Shown one piece after another: positions 1-6,452 of a stretch of 9,618 nucleotides of DNA. The stretch spans positions 1 to 9,618 of the forward strand of contig JAAZVR010000030.1 of assembly GCA_018623305.1 (NCBI GenBank), in the 5' to 3' direction. How positions within the stretch are numbered: the stretch's first letter is position 1; the number at the start of each line of letters is the position of its first letter. The translations under genes and the position numbers were made by a program. Below the pieces are notes generated by a model, which ran no database searches, was not told where the DNA came from, and saw only the letters and a program-made list of their open reading frames with translations. This DNA is from Thiotrichales bacterium (lineage in GTDB: Bacteria; Pseudomonadota; Gammaproteobacteria; JAAZVR01).

Positions 1-1010
1 ATTCCAATCTAAGTTGGGCATTGAATTCTCAATGGGTCGATTTTCAGCACCGAGACACTAATCAAGTTCAAGGCAATCGAACCACGATTAATCCACATTT
101 CACATGGCGTAATAGCAAGATATACGGACGCTCTCAGATTCAAACGGGCGCTTACCTGAACGATTACGATGTGACAACCGATACGGACACACAAAAAACA
201 GTGTATTTCAATGCCCAACAAAGTTTGATTTTTGACCGCACTGTCGCCACGGAATCGGGTGATTGGCTGCAAACGCTCGAACCTAAAGCGACCTATATTT
301 ATGCCGACGCCCAAAATCAAAACACGTTGAATTTTGATTCAACCGCGGCATCGATCAGCTTATTAAGCCAACTGCATCAGCCTCGACTTTATACAGGTTT
401 GGACACTTATCAATCGCAAAATCGAATCGCCATGACGCTTGAATCCAATTTATTCACCCCGGAAGGCAATCGCTTAATCAATCTCGGTATCGGTCGCAAT
501 GTACATATTGACGATGATTTGAATTACAGTGCAACACACACCCAACAACTCGAAGCGTGGCTGACGCAAGTTGCCATCGAATACGGTCCAACTCGATTCA
601 ACTATTTAAACCGTTGGGATGATCAACTTTCCGACATCCAATACCATGAAGCCAATCTATGGTTTAACGCCACTGAATCCAGCCAATATGCCCAGTTGCG
701 TTGGACAAAAGACGAACAAACCCAGCAAGAAGAAATGAGCGGAGGCTTTGTTGCACCGATTGGCGACACAGGTTTTAAATTTGCGCATTATCGAACTTAT
801 GATATGGATAGCCAGCAACAAACGGAATCCCTCAGCAGTGTGGAATATGGCAGTTGCTGTTGGGCAATCAACGCCTACTATGAAGAACGTTGGCTGAACA
901 ATATCACTCAACGCACATTTAATATACAATTTACGCTTAAAGAATTGACCAGCCTAGGACAAGGTGGAGACGCACGATTGCGTGAACGCTTGACTGGATA
1001 CACGAACTAA
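1..1010 (+). CDS. lptD: LPS-assembly protein LptD, C-terminal part (5' end outside window)
   Basis: Outer-membrane beta-barrel that, with the lipoprotein LptE, inserts lipopolysaccharide into the outer leaflet. The reading frame is open to the left edge (first full codon at base 3) and ends with TAA at 1008-1010, leaving about 335 residues of a protein usually near 750-800. What is visible is alternating polar and aromatic barrel sequence with no membrane helix. The diagnostic mark is the adjacent cysteine pair in YGSCCWA (codons 855-860), followed by NIQFTLKEL. This matches the end of E. coli LptD, where the same CC pair forms disulfides with the N-terminal domain. The N-terminal cysteines and the periplasmic jellyroll lie outside the window. 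It is followed after 8 bases by surA, the usual neighbour. The TTG codon at 21 is only an internal codon, not the real start. Confidence 0.93.
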   Translation, partial: SNLSWALNSQWVDFQHRDTNQVQGNRTTINPHFTWRNSKIYGRSQIQTGAYLNDYDVTTDTDTQKTVYFNAQQSLIFDRTVATESGDWLQTLEPKATYIYADAQNQNTLNFDSTAASISLLSQLHQPRLYTGLDTYQSQNRIAMTLESNLFTPEGNRLINLGIGRNVHIDDDLNYSATHTQQLEAWLTQVAIEYGPTRFNYLNRWDDQLSDIQYHEANLWFNATESSQYAQLRWTKDEQTQQEEMSGGFVAPIGDTGFKFAHYRTYDMDSQQQTESLSSVEYGSCCWAINAYYEERWLNNITQRTFNIQFTLKELTSLGQGGDARLRERLTGYTN

Positions 1011-1018
1011 GGAACCCC

Positions 1019-2293
1019 ATGAGAAAACCACTTTTAGCCTTATTTATTGCGGCTTACAGCTCAGTATCGCTGTCTGCTGAAGTGTTACTCAATCGCATCA
1101 CTGCCGTTGTCAATGATGACGTTGTTTTACAAAGTGAACTCGATTTAGCGCAAGACCAAGCACGTGCGACATTGAGACAACAAGGCATCGACCCAAATCG
1201 TGTTCAAGGCCTCAGAGAGCAAGTATTGGATCAACTGATTGCAGACACACTTAAACAGCAACGTGCCGAACAAATTGGCATTCGTATTTCTGACCGTGAA
1301 CTCAATGCCCAAATTAATTCCATTGCACAGCGCAACGGTTTGAACATGACCGACTTCCTAGCCGAAGTCTCTCGACAAAGCGGAATGTCGCCTCAAAAAT
1401 ATCGAGAAACATTGCGCAAGCAAATGACCGCAGAACGCTTGTTACAAGCGGATGTTATCGCAAAAATCGCGGTGACTGATGCGGAAATCGACGAAACCAT
1501 TGCACGTTTAAATCTCCATGAAACAAAAGTTGAATATAACGTGTCTCATATTTTGGTTGCATTACCAGAAGCAGCGACACCTGAACAACATCAAGGCCTA
1601 AAAGGCAAAGCCGAAAAAGTCTTAAAGCAAGCCATTCAAGGTGCTGACTTTGCTCAATTAGCGGTGGAAAACTCAGATTCTTCGACGGCATTAAAAGGCG
1701 GAGAGTTGGGTTGGAAAACTCAAGATCAATTGCCCAACCTTTTTGCTGATGCGCTTAAGAACCTGAAATCAGGTGAGGTTTCTAGCTTGTTGCCTACACC
1801 GTCAGGTTTTCATATCCTGAAATTGAATGATAAGCGCAATGCTAACGTTCAACTGATTACAGAAACCTCTGCTCGACACATCCTGATCAAACCTGAAATC
1901 GGTGTATCGGATGCGGATCAGAAAGCCTTTGTTGAAAAATTACGTGAAGAAATTCTGGCAGGTGCTGACTTTGCAACATTAGCTAAAGAACACTCTGATG
2001 ACCCAGGTTCAGCCATCAAAGGCGGTCAGCTGAGTTGGATGAAACCAGGTGAAACCGTTCCACCTTTTGAAGCCGCTATGAATGCTCTGAAACCAGGCGA
2101 ATTAAGCCAACCCCTGCAAACACAATTTGGATGGCATTTGATTGAAGTTCTAGAGCGTCGGGAACAAGATGTATCAAACGATATGCTACGACAAAAAGCT
2201 CGCCAAGCGTTGTTGGAGCAAAAACTGGGCGAAGAACAAACATTGTGGTTAAGACGTCTACGTGATTCTGCGAATGTTGAGATGATTAACTGA
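1019..2293 (+). CDS. surA: Periplasmic chaperone and peptidyl-prolyl isomerase SurA
   Basis: Periplasmic chaperone that carries unfolded outer-membrane proteins, including LptD, to the BAM complex. The 424-residue length is typical. Residues 1-20 form a signal peptide (basic MRK, hydrophobic LLALFIAAY, probable cleavage after SLSA). The chaperone N-domain follows (about 21-165, starting NRITAVVNDDVVLQSELD). Two parvulin domains come next: about 172-273 (VSHILV to GFHILKLNDKR) and 283-381 (ARHILI to GWHLIEVLERR). A C-terminal helix that packs on the N-domain ends the protein. Both parvulin domains keep the usual GG-L-W and G-H-I/L elements. The ATG at 1019 is favoured by the signal peptide and by a weak AGGAA-type ribosome site at 1009-1013, overlapping the lptD stop. 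Its TGA overlaps the pdxA ATG by one base, which suggests translational coupling. Confidence 0.96.
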   Translation: MRKPLLALFIAAYSSVSLSAEVLLNRITAVVNDDVVLQSELDLAQDQARATLRQQGIDPNRVQGLREQVLDQLIADTLKQQRAEQIGIRISDRELNAQINSIAQRNGLNMTDFLAEVSRQSGMSPQKYRETLRKQMTAERLLQADVIAKIAVTDAEIDETIARLNLHETKVEYNVSHILVALPEAATPEQHQGLKGKAEKVLKQAIQGADFAQLAVENSDSSTALKGGELGWKTQDQLPNLFADALKNLKSGEVSSLLPTPSGFHILKLNDKRNANVQLITETSARHILIKPEIGVSDADQKAFVEKLREEILAGADFATLAKEHSDDPGSAIKGGQLSWMKPGETVPPFEAAMNALKPGELSQPLQTQFGWHLIEVLERREQDVSNDMLRQKARQALLEQKLGEEQTLWLRRLRDSANVEMIN

Positions 2294-3264
2294 TGCTGGC
2301 CATTACATCGGGTGAACCCGCAGGGATTGGTCCTGAACTTATCGTAAAGCTGGCACAAAAAGAGCGCACTCAAGATTGGGTTGTACTGGCTGATATTGAG
2401 TTAATGTATCAACGCGCTGAACAACTTGGATTACCTTTACATATTCATGAGTACCAATTGGGCGAATCAATCACTCGAGATGCACAGGCTTTATCGGTGT
2501 TTCATTGCCCTTTGGCTGAGCCTTGCATCGCAGGTGAGCTCAACGTCGCCAATGCGCCCTATGTTTTGGATTTACTCAAAACTGCGCATGATTGGTGCAT
2601 GAACGGTGATGCAGATGCGATTGTCACAGGCCCTATTCACAAAGGCGTGATTAATGAATCTGGATTGGTATTCAGTGGCCATACCGAATATTTCCAAGAA
2701 CACGCAGGCGTTGATAAAGTCGTGATGATGTTGGCTACGCCGGGTTTACGTGTTGCGTTGGCAACTACGCATTTGCCTTTGCGCGATGTAGCAGATGCCA
2801 TTACGCCTGAGTCTTTAGAGCAAGTCATGCGCATTTTGCACCATGATTTGGTCAAAGCCTTTGGTATTGAACAGCCTAAAGTACTCGTCACTGGCCTGAA
2901 CCCTCATGCAGGTGAAGATGGACACATGGGCGATGAAGAAATTCGAGTGATTAATCCTGTGATTCAAACATTAAAAGCGGAAGGCATGCAATTTTCTGAT
3001 GCCCTACCTGCCGATACCTTGTTTACCCCGTACTATTTGGAAAAAGCGGATGCCGTTTTAGCGATGTACCACGATCAAGGCCTCCCTGTTTTGAAACACA
3101 AAGGGTTCGGCAATGCTGTCAACATCACTTTAGGTTTACCATACATTCGCACCTCAGTCGATCATGGCACGGCGCTGAATTTAGCGGGTACAGGTGAAGC
3201 GAATACAGGCAGTTTTGAATACGCATTAACGGTTGCACAGGAGATGATTGATGCTGGTCGATAA
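2293..3264 (+). CDS. pdxA: 4-hydroxythreonine-4-phosphate dehydrogenase PdxA
   Basis: Cytoplasmic NAD-dependent enzyme of the DXP-dependent vitamin B6 pathway. It oxidises 4-phosphohydroxy-L-threonine; the product decarboxylates and is condensed with deoxyxylulose phosphate by PdxJ. The 323 residues match the family length. Signature stretches are ITSGEPAGIGPE (4-15), VTGPIHKGVIN (111-121) with SGHTEYF (128-134), and the three metal-binding histidines in THLPLRD (His160), NPHAGE (His205) and YHDQGLP (His260). The C-terminal RTSVDHGTAL (286-295) is also typical. The N-terminus is a few residues shorter than in E. coli, but the conserved core starts at residue 4 and is complete. The start codon overlaps the surA stop (TGATG), and the 3' end overlaps rsmA by 14 bases. 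The surA-pdxA-rsmA order is the same as in E. coli. Confidence 0.96.
   Translation: MLAITSGEPAGIGPELIVKLAQKERTQDWVVLADIELMYQRAEQLGLPLHIHEYQLGESITRDAQALSVFHCPLAEPCIAGELNVANAPYVLDLLKTAHDWCMNGDADAIVTGPIHKGVINESGLVFSGHTEYFQEHAGVDKVVMMLATPGLRVALATTHLPLRDVADAITPESLEQVMRILHHDLVKAFGIEQPKVLVTGLNPHAGEDGHMGDEEIRVINPVIQTLKAEGMQFSDALPADTLFTPYYLEKADAVLAMYHDQGLPVLKHKGFGNAVNITLGLPYIRTSVDHGTALNLAGTGEANTGSFEYALTVAQEMIDAGR
3239..3243 (+). promoter_or_regulatory. Ribosome binding site choosing the rsmA start
   Basis: AGGAG lies inside the 3' end of pdxA, 7 bases before the ATG at 3251. An in-frame TTG at 3248 would sit only 4 bases away and encodes an extra leading residue. The spacing favours the ATG. Confidence 0.65.
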
Positions 3265-4048
3265 ATCCCACGCACCTCGAAAACGCTTTGGGCAAAATTT
3301 CCTTCACGATGCCAATATCATTGCAAAAATCGGTAAGAGCATTAACCCAAAAGACACCGACCACATGGTTGAAATTGGTCCAGGACAAGCGGCATTAACG
3401 GCTGAAGTGGCAGATCATGTTGGCAAAATGGAAGTCATTGAAATTGACCGCGATTTAGTGCCACGATTACTGGAACGTTTTTCCAATCATCACGACTTCA
3501 CATTACATGAGTGTGACGCGTTGAAATTTGATTTTGCCTCGTTAAATATCGAGGGTCAGCCTTACCGATTAATTGGTAATCTACCCTACAACATTTCTTC
3601 GCCGCTGATTTTTCATATCTTAGAGTCAGGTGCTAACATCAGCGATATGACATTCATGTTGCAAAAAGAAGTGGTTGATCGCATGTGCGCGCCCCCAGGT
3701 TCAAAAACCTACGGTCGTTTGAGCGTGATGGTGCAATATTATTGTTCAGCGCATCGTTTATTCATTGTGCCACCTGGCGCCTTTTATCCACCACCTAAAG
3801 TGGACTCTGCGATTGTTCGACTGGAACCTCATGCAGAGCGTGCGTTGAGCAATAACGAAGAAGAAAAGGCCATGAGTGAACTCGTTGCTGCGGCCTTTTC
3901 TCAACGTCGAAAAACCATTCGCAATACGCTTAAAAAATGGTTGTCTGCTGATGAAATCGAGGCCTGCGGCATTGAGCCTTCTGAACGCGCTGAAGCCATT
4001 TCAGTCGCTGGATTTATTCGTCTGACTCAGGCTTATTTAGCAAAATGA
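3251..4048 (+). CDS. rsmA: 16S rRNA (adenine1518/1519-N6)-dimethyltransferase RsmA (KsgA)
   Basis: Late 30S-assembly methyltransferase that uses S-adenosylmethionine to dimethylate two adjacent adenines in the 3'-terminal hairpin of 16S rRNA. From the ATG at 3251 it is 265 residues, the usual size. Visible motifs are RKRFGQNFLHD (10-20), the SAM-binding EIGPGQAALT (41-50), the ribose-contacting EID (64-66), catalytic NLPY (110-113), and the C-terminal PPPKVDSAIV (180-189) and FSQRRKTIRNTL (216-227). All are standard for the KsgA/Dim1 family. It overlaps pdxA by 14 bases, and its TGA overlaps the apaH ATG (ATGA at 4045-4048), so all three are probably cotranslated. In E. coli apaG lies between rsmA and apaH; here there is no room for it. 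Confidence 0.96.
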   Translation: MLVDKSHAPRKRFGQNFLHDANIIAKIGKSINPKDTDHMVEIGPGQAALTAEVADHVGKMEVIEIDRDLVPRLLERFSNHHDFTLHECDALKFDFASLNIEGQPYRLIGNLPYNISSPLIFHILESGANISDMTFMLQKEVVDRMCAPPGSKTYGRLSVMVQYYCSAHRLFIVPPGAFYPPPKVDSAIVRLEPHAERALSNNEEEKAMSELVAAAFSQRRKTIRNTLKKWLSADEIEACGIEPSERAEAISVAGFIRLTQAYLAK

Positions 4049-4860
4049 AAACCATCGCTCTTGGAGATATTCATGGGAATTTAGAGGCATTAGAGCGATT
4101 GCTAAAAGCCTCTAATTATCACGAATCAGAGGACACACTGTGGTTTGTGGGTGATTTAATTAATCGTGGCCCCCAGTCGGTTGAATGTCTTAAATTCGTT
4201 CGAGATTTAGGCGATAAAGCCATTACCACATTGGGCAATCACGATCTCTCCTTGCTCGCTTTGGCGTATGGCAATGACACCTATGTGCGTGCTAAAGACG
4301 ATTTCCCGAAGATTTTAAAAGCGCCTGGAGTAGCGGATTTGGTTGAGTGGCTACGTCACCAAAAACTGCTTCATCATGAGCATGGTTATACAATGGTGCA
4401 TGCGGGAATTCATCCAAATTGGTCATTAAAAACCGCACAAAAGCGCGCGAAAAAAGTCGAAAAAATGTTACAAAGCGACAAAGCCGAAGAGTTCTTTCAG
4501 AACCACATGTTTGGCAATAACCCAACTCAATGGAGCAAAGACTTAACTCAATGGCAGAAACTTAGGTTCAGCACCAACGTATTCACTCGCATGCGATACT
4601 TAGATCAAGACGGATTGCTGGAATTTAAAACCAAATGCCCGCCCAATGAAGCGCCAGAATTGATTCCGTGGTACGAATCTTCTCATCGCAAAGAGCATAT
4701 AAAAACTATTTTTGGTCATTGGGCTTCTTTAGCCAACGTAAACATTACCCAAAGAAGTATTTTTCATCTAGACAAAGGCTGTGCATGGGGCGGACGCTTA
4801 TCCTCATTGGTCATTCATGATCCAAACCAAAAACCTGAAAATATCCAAGTTAATTGCTAA
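4045..4860 (+). CDS. apaH: Symmetrical bis(5'-nucleosyl)-tetraphosphatase ApaH
   Basis: Metallophosphoesterase that splits Ap4A and related dinucleoside tetraphosphates into two nucleoside diphosphates. Family work links it to Ap4A homeostasis and removal of Np4 caps from RNA. At 271 residues it is slightly shorter than the E. coli enzyme (about 280). The phosphoesterase motifs occur in order: GDIHG (7-11), GDLINRG (36-42), GNHD (64-67), HAGIHPNW (119-126) and GHWASL (224-229). FTRMRY (180-185) and DKGCAWGG (243-250) match the ApaH subfamily rather than general Ser/Thr phosphatases. No strong ribosome site precedes it, and the ATGA overlap with rsmA suggests reinitiation. It is the last gene of the lptD-apaH operon. 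A 93-base AT-rich gap follows before the next gene. Confidence 0.95.
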   Translation: MKTIALGDIHGNLEALERLLKASNYHESEDTLWFVGDLINRGPQSVECLKFVRDLGDKAITTLGNHDLSLLALAYGNDTYVRAKDDFPKILKAPGVADLVEWLRHQKLLHHEHGYTMVHAGIHPNWSLKTAQKRAKKVEKMLQSDKAEEFFQNHMFGNNPTQWSKDLTQWQKLRFSTNVFTRMRYLDQDGLLEFKTKCPPNEAPELIPWYESSHRKEHIKTIFGHWASLANVNITQRSIFHLDKGCAWGGRLSSLVIHDPNQKPENIQVNC

Positions 4861-4873
4861 GGTAATATTTACC
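4861..4873. repeat. Short palindrome directly after the apaH stop
   Basis: GGTAA-TAT-TTACC is a perfect 5-base inverted repeat starting on the first base after the apaH stop codon. It has no following T-tract on the plus strand and the stem is weak, so it is a poor terminator. A protein-binding site is possible because it lies about 17 bases upstream of the promoter of the XRE gene. Confidence 0.35.
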
Positions 4874-4874
4874 C

Positions 4875-4919
4875 AAAAAATAAAAATAAACTAACATAAT
4901 ATTTTTTTTAGGTTAGAAT
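4875..4919 (+). promoter_or_regulatory. Probable sigma70 promoter of the XRE regulator gene, with A-rich upstream element
   Basis: The -10 candidate TAGAAT is at 4914-4919 (one mismatch to TATAAT). Exactly 17 bases upstream is a -35 candidate CTAACA at 4891-4896 (four of six matches to TTGACA). An almost pure A-tract at 4875-4890 lies just before the -35, as in UP elements that bind the RNA polymerase alpha subunit. Transcription would start near 4926, giving a leader of about 28 bases with an AGGA ribosome site at 4943-4946. This is read by eye and unproven. Confidence 0.5.
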
Positions 4920-4935
4920 TGTTTTTGAATTAACC
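4891..4935. promoter_or_regulatory. Operator-like array of three inverted half-sites over the XRE promoter
   Basis: Three half-sites alternate in orientation: CTAAC at 4891-4895, GGTTAG at 4911-4916 and TAACC at 4931-4935. Their centres are 20 bases apart, about two turns of DNA. The first two sit in nine-base arms CTAACATAA and TTAGGTTAG that are inverted copies with one mismatch. The array covers the proposed -35, -10 and start point. Such a layout is typical of repressors that control their own gene. The likely binder is the adjacent XRE protein, but this is inference. Confidence 0.4.
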
Positions 4936-4953
4936 AAACTACAGGATATTTTC

Positions 4954-5349
4954 ATGCAGTTAGACACAATTAAAGACCGTATTACATACGCTCGTAAACG
5001 TTGCAAATTTTCGCAAGCGAAATTAGCTAGCTTAATCGACGTTTCTCGTTCAGCCGTTGGTCAGTGGGAAGCTGGCTTATCTGTTCCTAGCACAGACAAC
5101 CTTTCTCGAATCGCAATTGTCTTGAACGTTCGCTTCGAATGGTTAGCATTGAACCGTGGTGAAATGGAATACGAAAGCTCGAAAGAATCGCCTGGAATTC
5201 CAGAGTCAATGTCAGATGACGGCTTTATTCCTGCAGATTTGCGTGAATTGATTGAAATCTATCATTCATTGCCATCGGATGCACGCTCTAAAATGATTGA
5301 AGGCATCAAAGCCCTTTACCAATCTACACCGACATTAGAGATTAATTAA
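4954..5349 (+). CDS. XRE-family helix-turn-helix transcriptional regulator
   Basis: Small DNA-binding protein of 131 residues; target unknown. Residues 6-60 form a Cro/CI-type helix-turn-helix domain: SQAKLASLI (20-28) is helix 2, SRSAVGQWEAG (31-41) the recognition helix, and TDNLSRIAIVLN (47-58) the next helix. WLALNRG (63-69) is the usual end of this domain. A polar acidic linker (70-92) leads to a helical C-terminal segment, LRELIEIYHSLPSDARSKMIEGIKAL (96-121 by position), possibly for dimerisation. No peptidase S24 domain is present, so it is not a LexA/CI-type self-cleaving repressor. The ATG at 4954 has AGGA 7 bases upstream. It stands alone between apaH and aroG with its own promoter and an operator-like array, so autoregulation is likely. 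It may derive from a phage or toxin-antitoxin repressor, but no such partner is nearby. Confidence 0.85.
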   Translation: MQLDTIKDRITYARKRCKFSQAKLASLIDVSRSAVGQWEAGLSVPSTDNLSRIAIVLNVRFEWLALNRGEMEYESSKESPGIPESMSDDGFIPADLRELIEIYHSLPSDARSKMIEGIKALYQSTPTLEIN

Positions 5350-5357
5350 GCTATAAT
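5329..5357 (+). promoter_or_regulatory. Probable sigma70 promoter of aroG
   Basis: A perfect -10 box TATAAT is at 5352-5357, two bases after the stop codon of the XRE gene. A -35 candidate CCGACA lies at 5329-5334, with a 17-base spacer and four of six matches. The start point would be near 5364, leaving about 30 bases of leader. That is too short for a peptide attenuator, and I see no Trp, Tyr or Phe codon run. Confidence 0.55.
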
Positions 5358-5393
5358 TCTGCCAATTTATAACTTTTTAGATTGACAGACATT

Positions 5394-6452
5394 ATGCAAC
5401 AGACAGACGACCTTCGAATTGTTGAGGTAAATGAAGTGGTTGCGCCGCAAACACTTCACGATGAGTACCCGATTACCGATTCGGCGGCAGAAACGATTTA
5501 CAACGCTCGACAAGCGATTCACAATGTCTTGCACCGTCAAGATGATCGCTTGTTGGTTGTAGTCGGTCCTTGCTCTATTCACGATACAAAAGCGGCTCGT
5601 GAATACGCTCAGAAACTTAAAGCCATCAAACAAGAATTAGACCAAGATCTAATCATTGTGATGCGAATCTACTTTGAAAAACCTCGCACAACGGTAGGCT
5701 GGAAAGGCCTAATCAACGACCCTTATTTAGATGAATCATTCCAGATTAATGAAGGCCTTAAATTAGCTCGTCATTTACTGTTAGATGTTGCGGATATGGG
5801 TGTTCCAACAGCGACTGAATTCTTGGATCTCATCAGCCCGCAATATATTGCAGATTTGATTGCTTGGGGTGCAATTGGTGCTCGTACGACAGAAAGCCAA
5901 GGTCACCGTGAATTAGCTTCGGGACTTTCATGCCCTGTTGGTTTCAAAAACGGCACAGATGGTGGTTTTAAAATCGCAACTGACGCTATGATGTCGGCTT
6001 CGCGTCCTCACATTTTTATGTCTTTGACAAAAGAAGGCCGCTCTGCGATTTTTCAAACTACAGGCAACGAAGACTGCCACATCATTTTACGCGGTGGTAA
6101 AGCACCTAACTATGATGCCGTTCACGTACAAGAAGCCTGTGAGCAAATGGAAAAATCAGGCATGACGCCTAATTTGATGATCGACTGTTCTCATGCTAAC
6201 AGCTTGAAACAACATGAACGTCAATTGATTGTGGCTGATGACATTGCTCAACAGATTTCAACTGGCGATAACCGCATTATGGGCGCGATGATTGAAAGCC
6301 ATTTGGTTTCAGGTCGCCAAGATGTTGAAGACAAAAACAATCTTACTTACGGTCAAAGTATCACCGATGCGTGTATTGACTGGCAACAGACGGAAGGCGC
6401 CTTGAGAAAGTTGGCAGACGCTGTTCGCGCCCGCCGAGCGAAAAACGCTTAA
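5394..6452 (+). CDS. aroG: 3-deoxy-7-phosphoheptulonate (DAHP) synthase, class I-alpha
   Basis: Condenses phosphoenolpyruvate with erythrose 4-phosphate to DAHP, the first step of the shikimate pathway to Phe, Tyr and Trp; cytoplasmic. The 352 residues align almost without gaps to E. coli AroG (350). Visible signatures are VVVGPCSIHD (55-64), FEKPRTTVGWKGL (94-106), GARTTESQ (162-169) and PVGFKNGTDG (181-190). The metal ligands are expected at Cys60, His267, Glu301 and Asp325, one less than the E. coli numbering. Ser210 (in HIFMSLTK) sits where the AroG and yeast Aro3 enzymes have Ser and Tyr-sensitive forms have Gly, which points to feedback inhibition by phenylalanine. I chose the ATG at 5394 because MQQTDDLRI matches the start of AroG; a TTG at 5382 would add four residues. 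The ribosome site is weak. The stop overlaps that of tsaB on the other strand. Confidence 0.94.
   Translation: MQQTDDLRIVEVNEVVAPQTLHDEYPITDSAAETIYNARQAIHNVLHRQDDRLLVVVGPCSIHDTKAAREYAQKLKAIKQELDQDLIIVMRIYFEKPRTTVGWKGLINDPYLDESFQINEGLKLARHLLLDVADMGVPTATEFLDLISPQYIADLIAWGAIGARTTESQGHRELASGLSCPVGFKNGTDGGFKIATDAMMSASRPHIFMSLTKEGRSAIFQTTGNEDCHIILRGGKAPNYDAVHVQEACEQMEKSGMTPNLMIDCSHANSLKQHERQLIVADDIAQQISTGDNRIMGAMIESHLVSGRQDVEDKNNLTYGQSITDACIDWQQTEGALRKLADAVRARRAKNA

Noticed and set aside
657..929. Antisense open frame of 90 codons opposite lptD
   Set aside because: It is a shadow of the lptD coding frame, with no recognisable domain or ribosome site.
4861..4880. Terminator after apaH
   Set aside because: The palindrome has only an AT-rich 5-base stem and is followed by A residues, not T residues, on the plus strand.
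5382..5387. Perfect TTGACA hexamer as a -35 box
   Set aside because: No -10-like hexamer lies 16-18 bases downstream (bases there read AGACGA), and it would place the promoter inside aroG.
5382..5393. In-frame TTG at 5382 as an earlier aroG start
   Set aside because: It lacks a ribosome site, and the ATG at 5394 gives an N-terminus that lines up with E. coli AroG.
5364..5394. Copy of the GGTTA operator in the aroG leader
   Set aside because: The stretch ATAACTTTTTAG resembles part of the array, but lacks the full half-site and any dyad partner.
6436..6450. Stem AGCG-AAAAA-CGCT at the aroG end as a terminator
   Set aside because: The stem is only 4 base pairs, and the nearest T-run is almost 20 bases further on.
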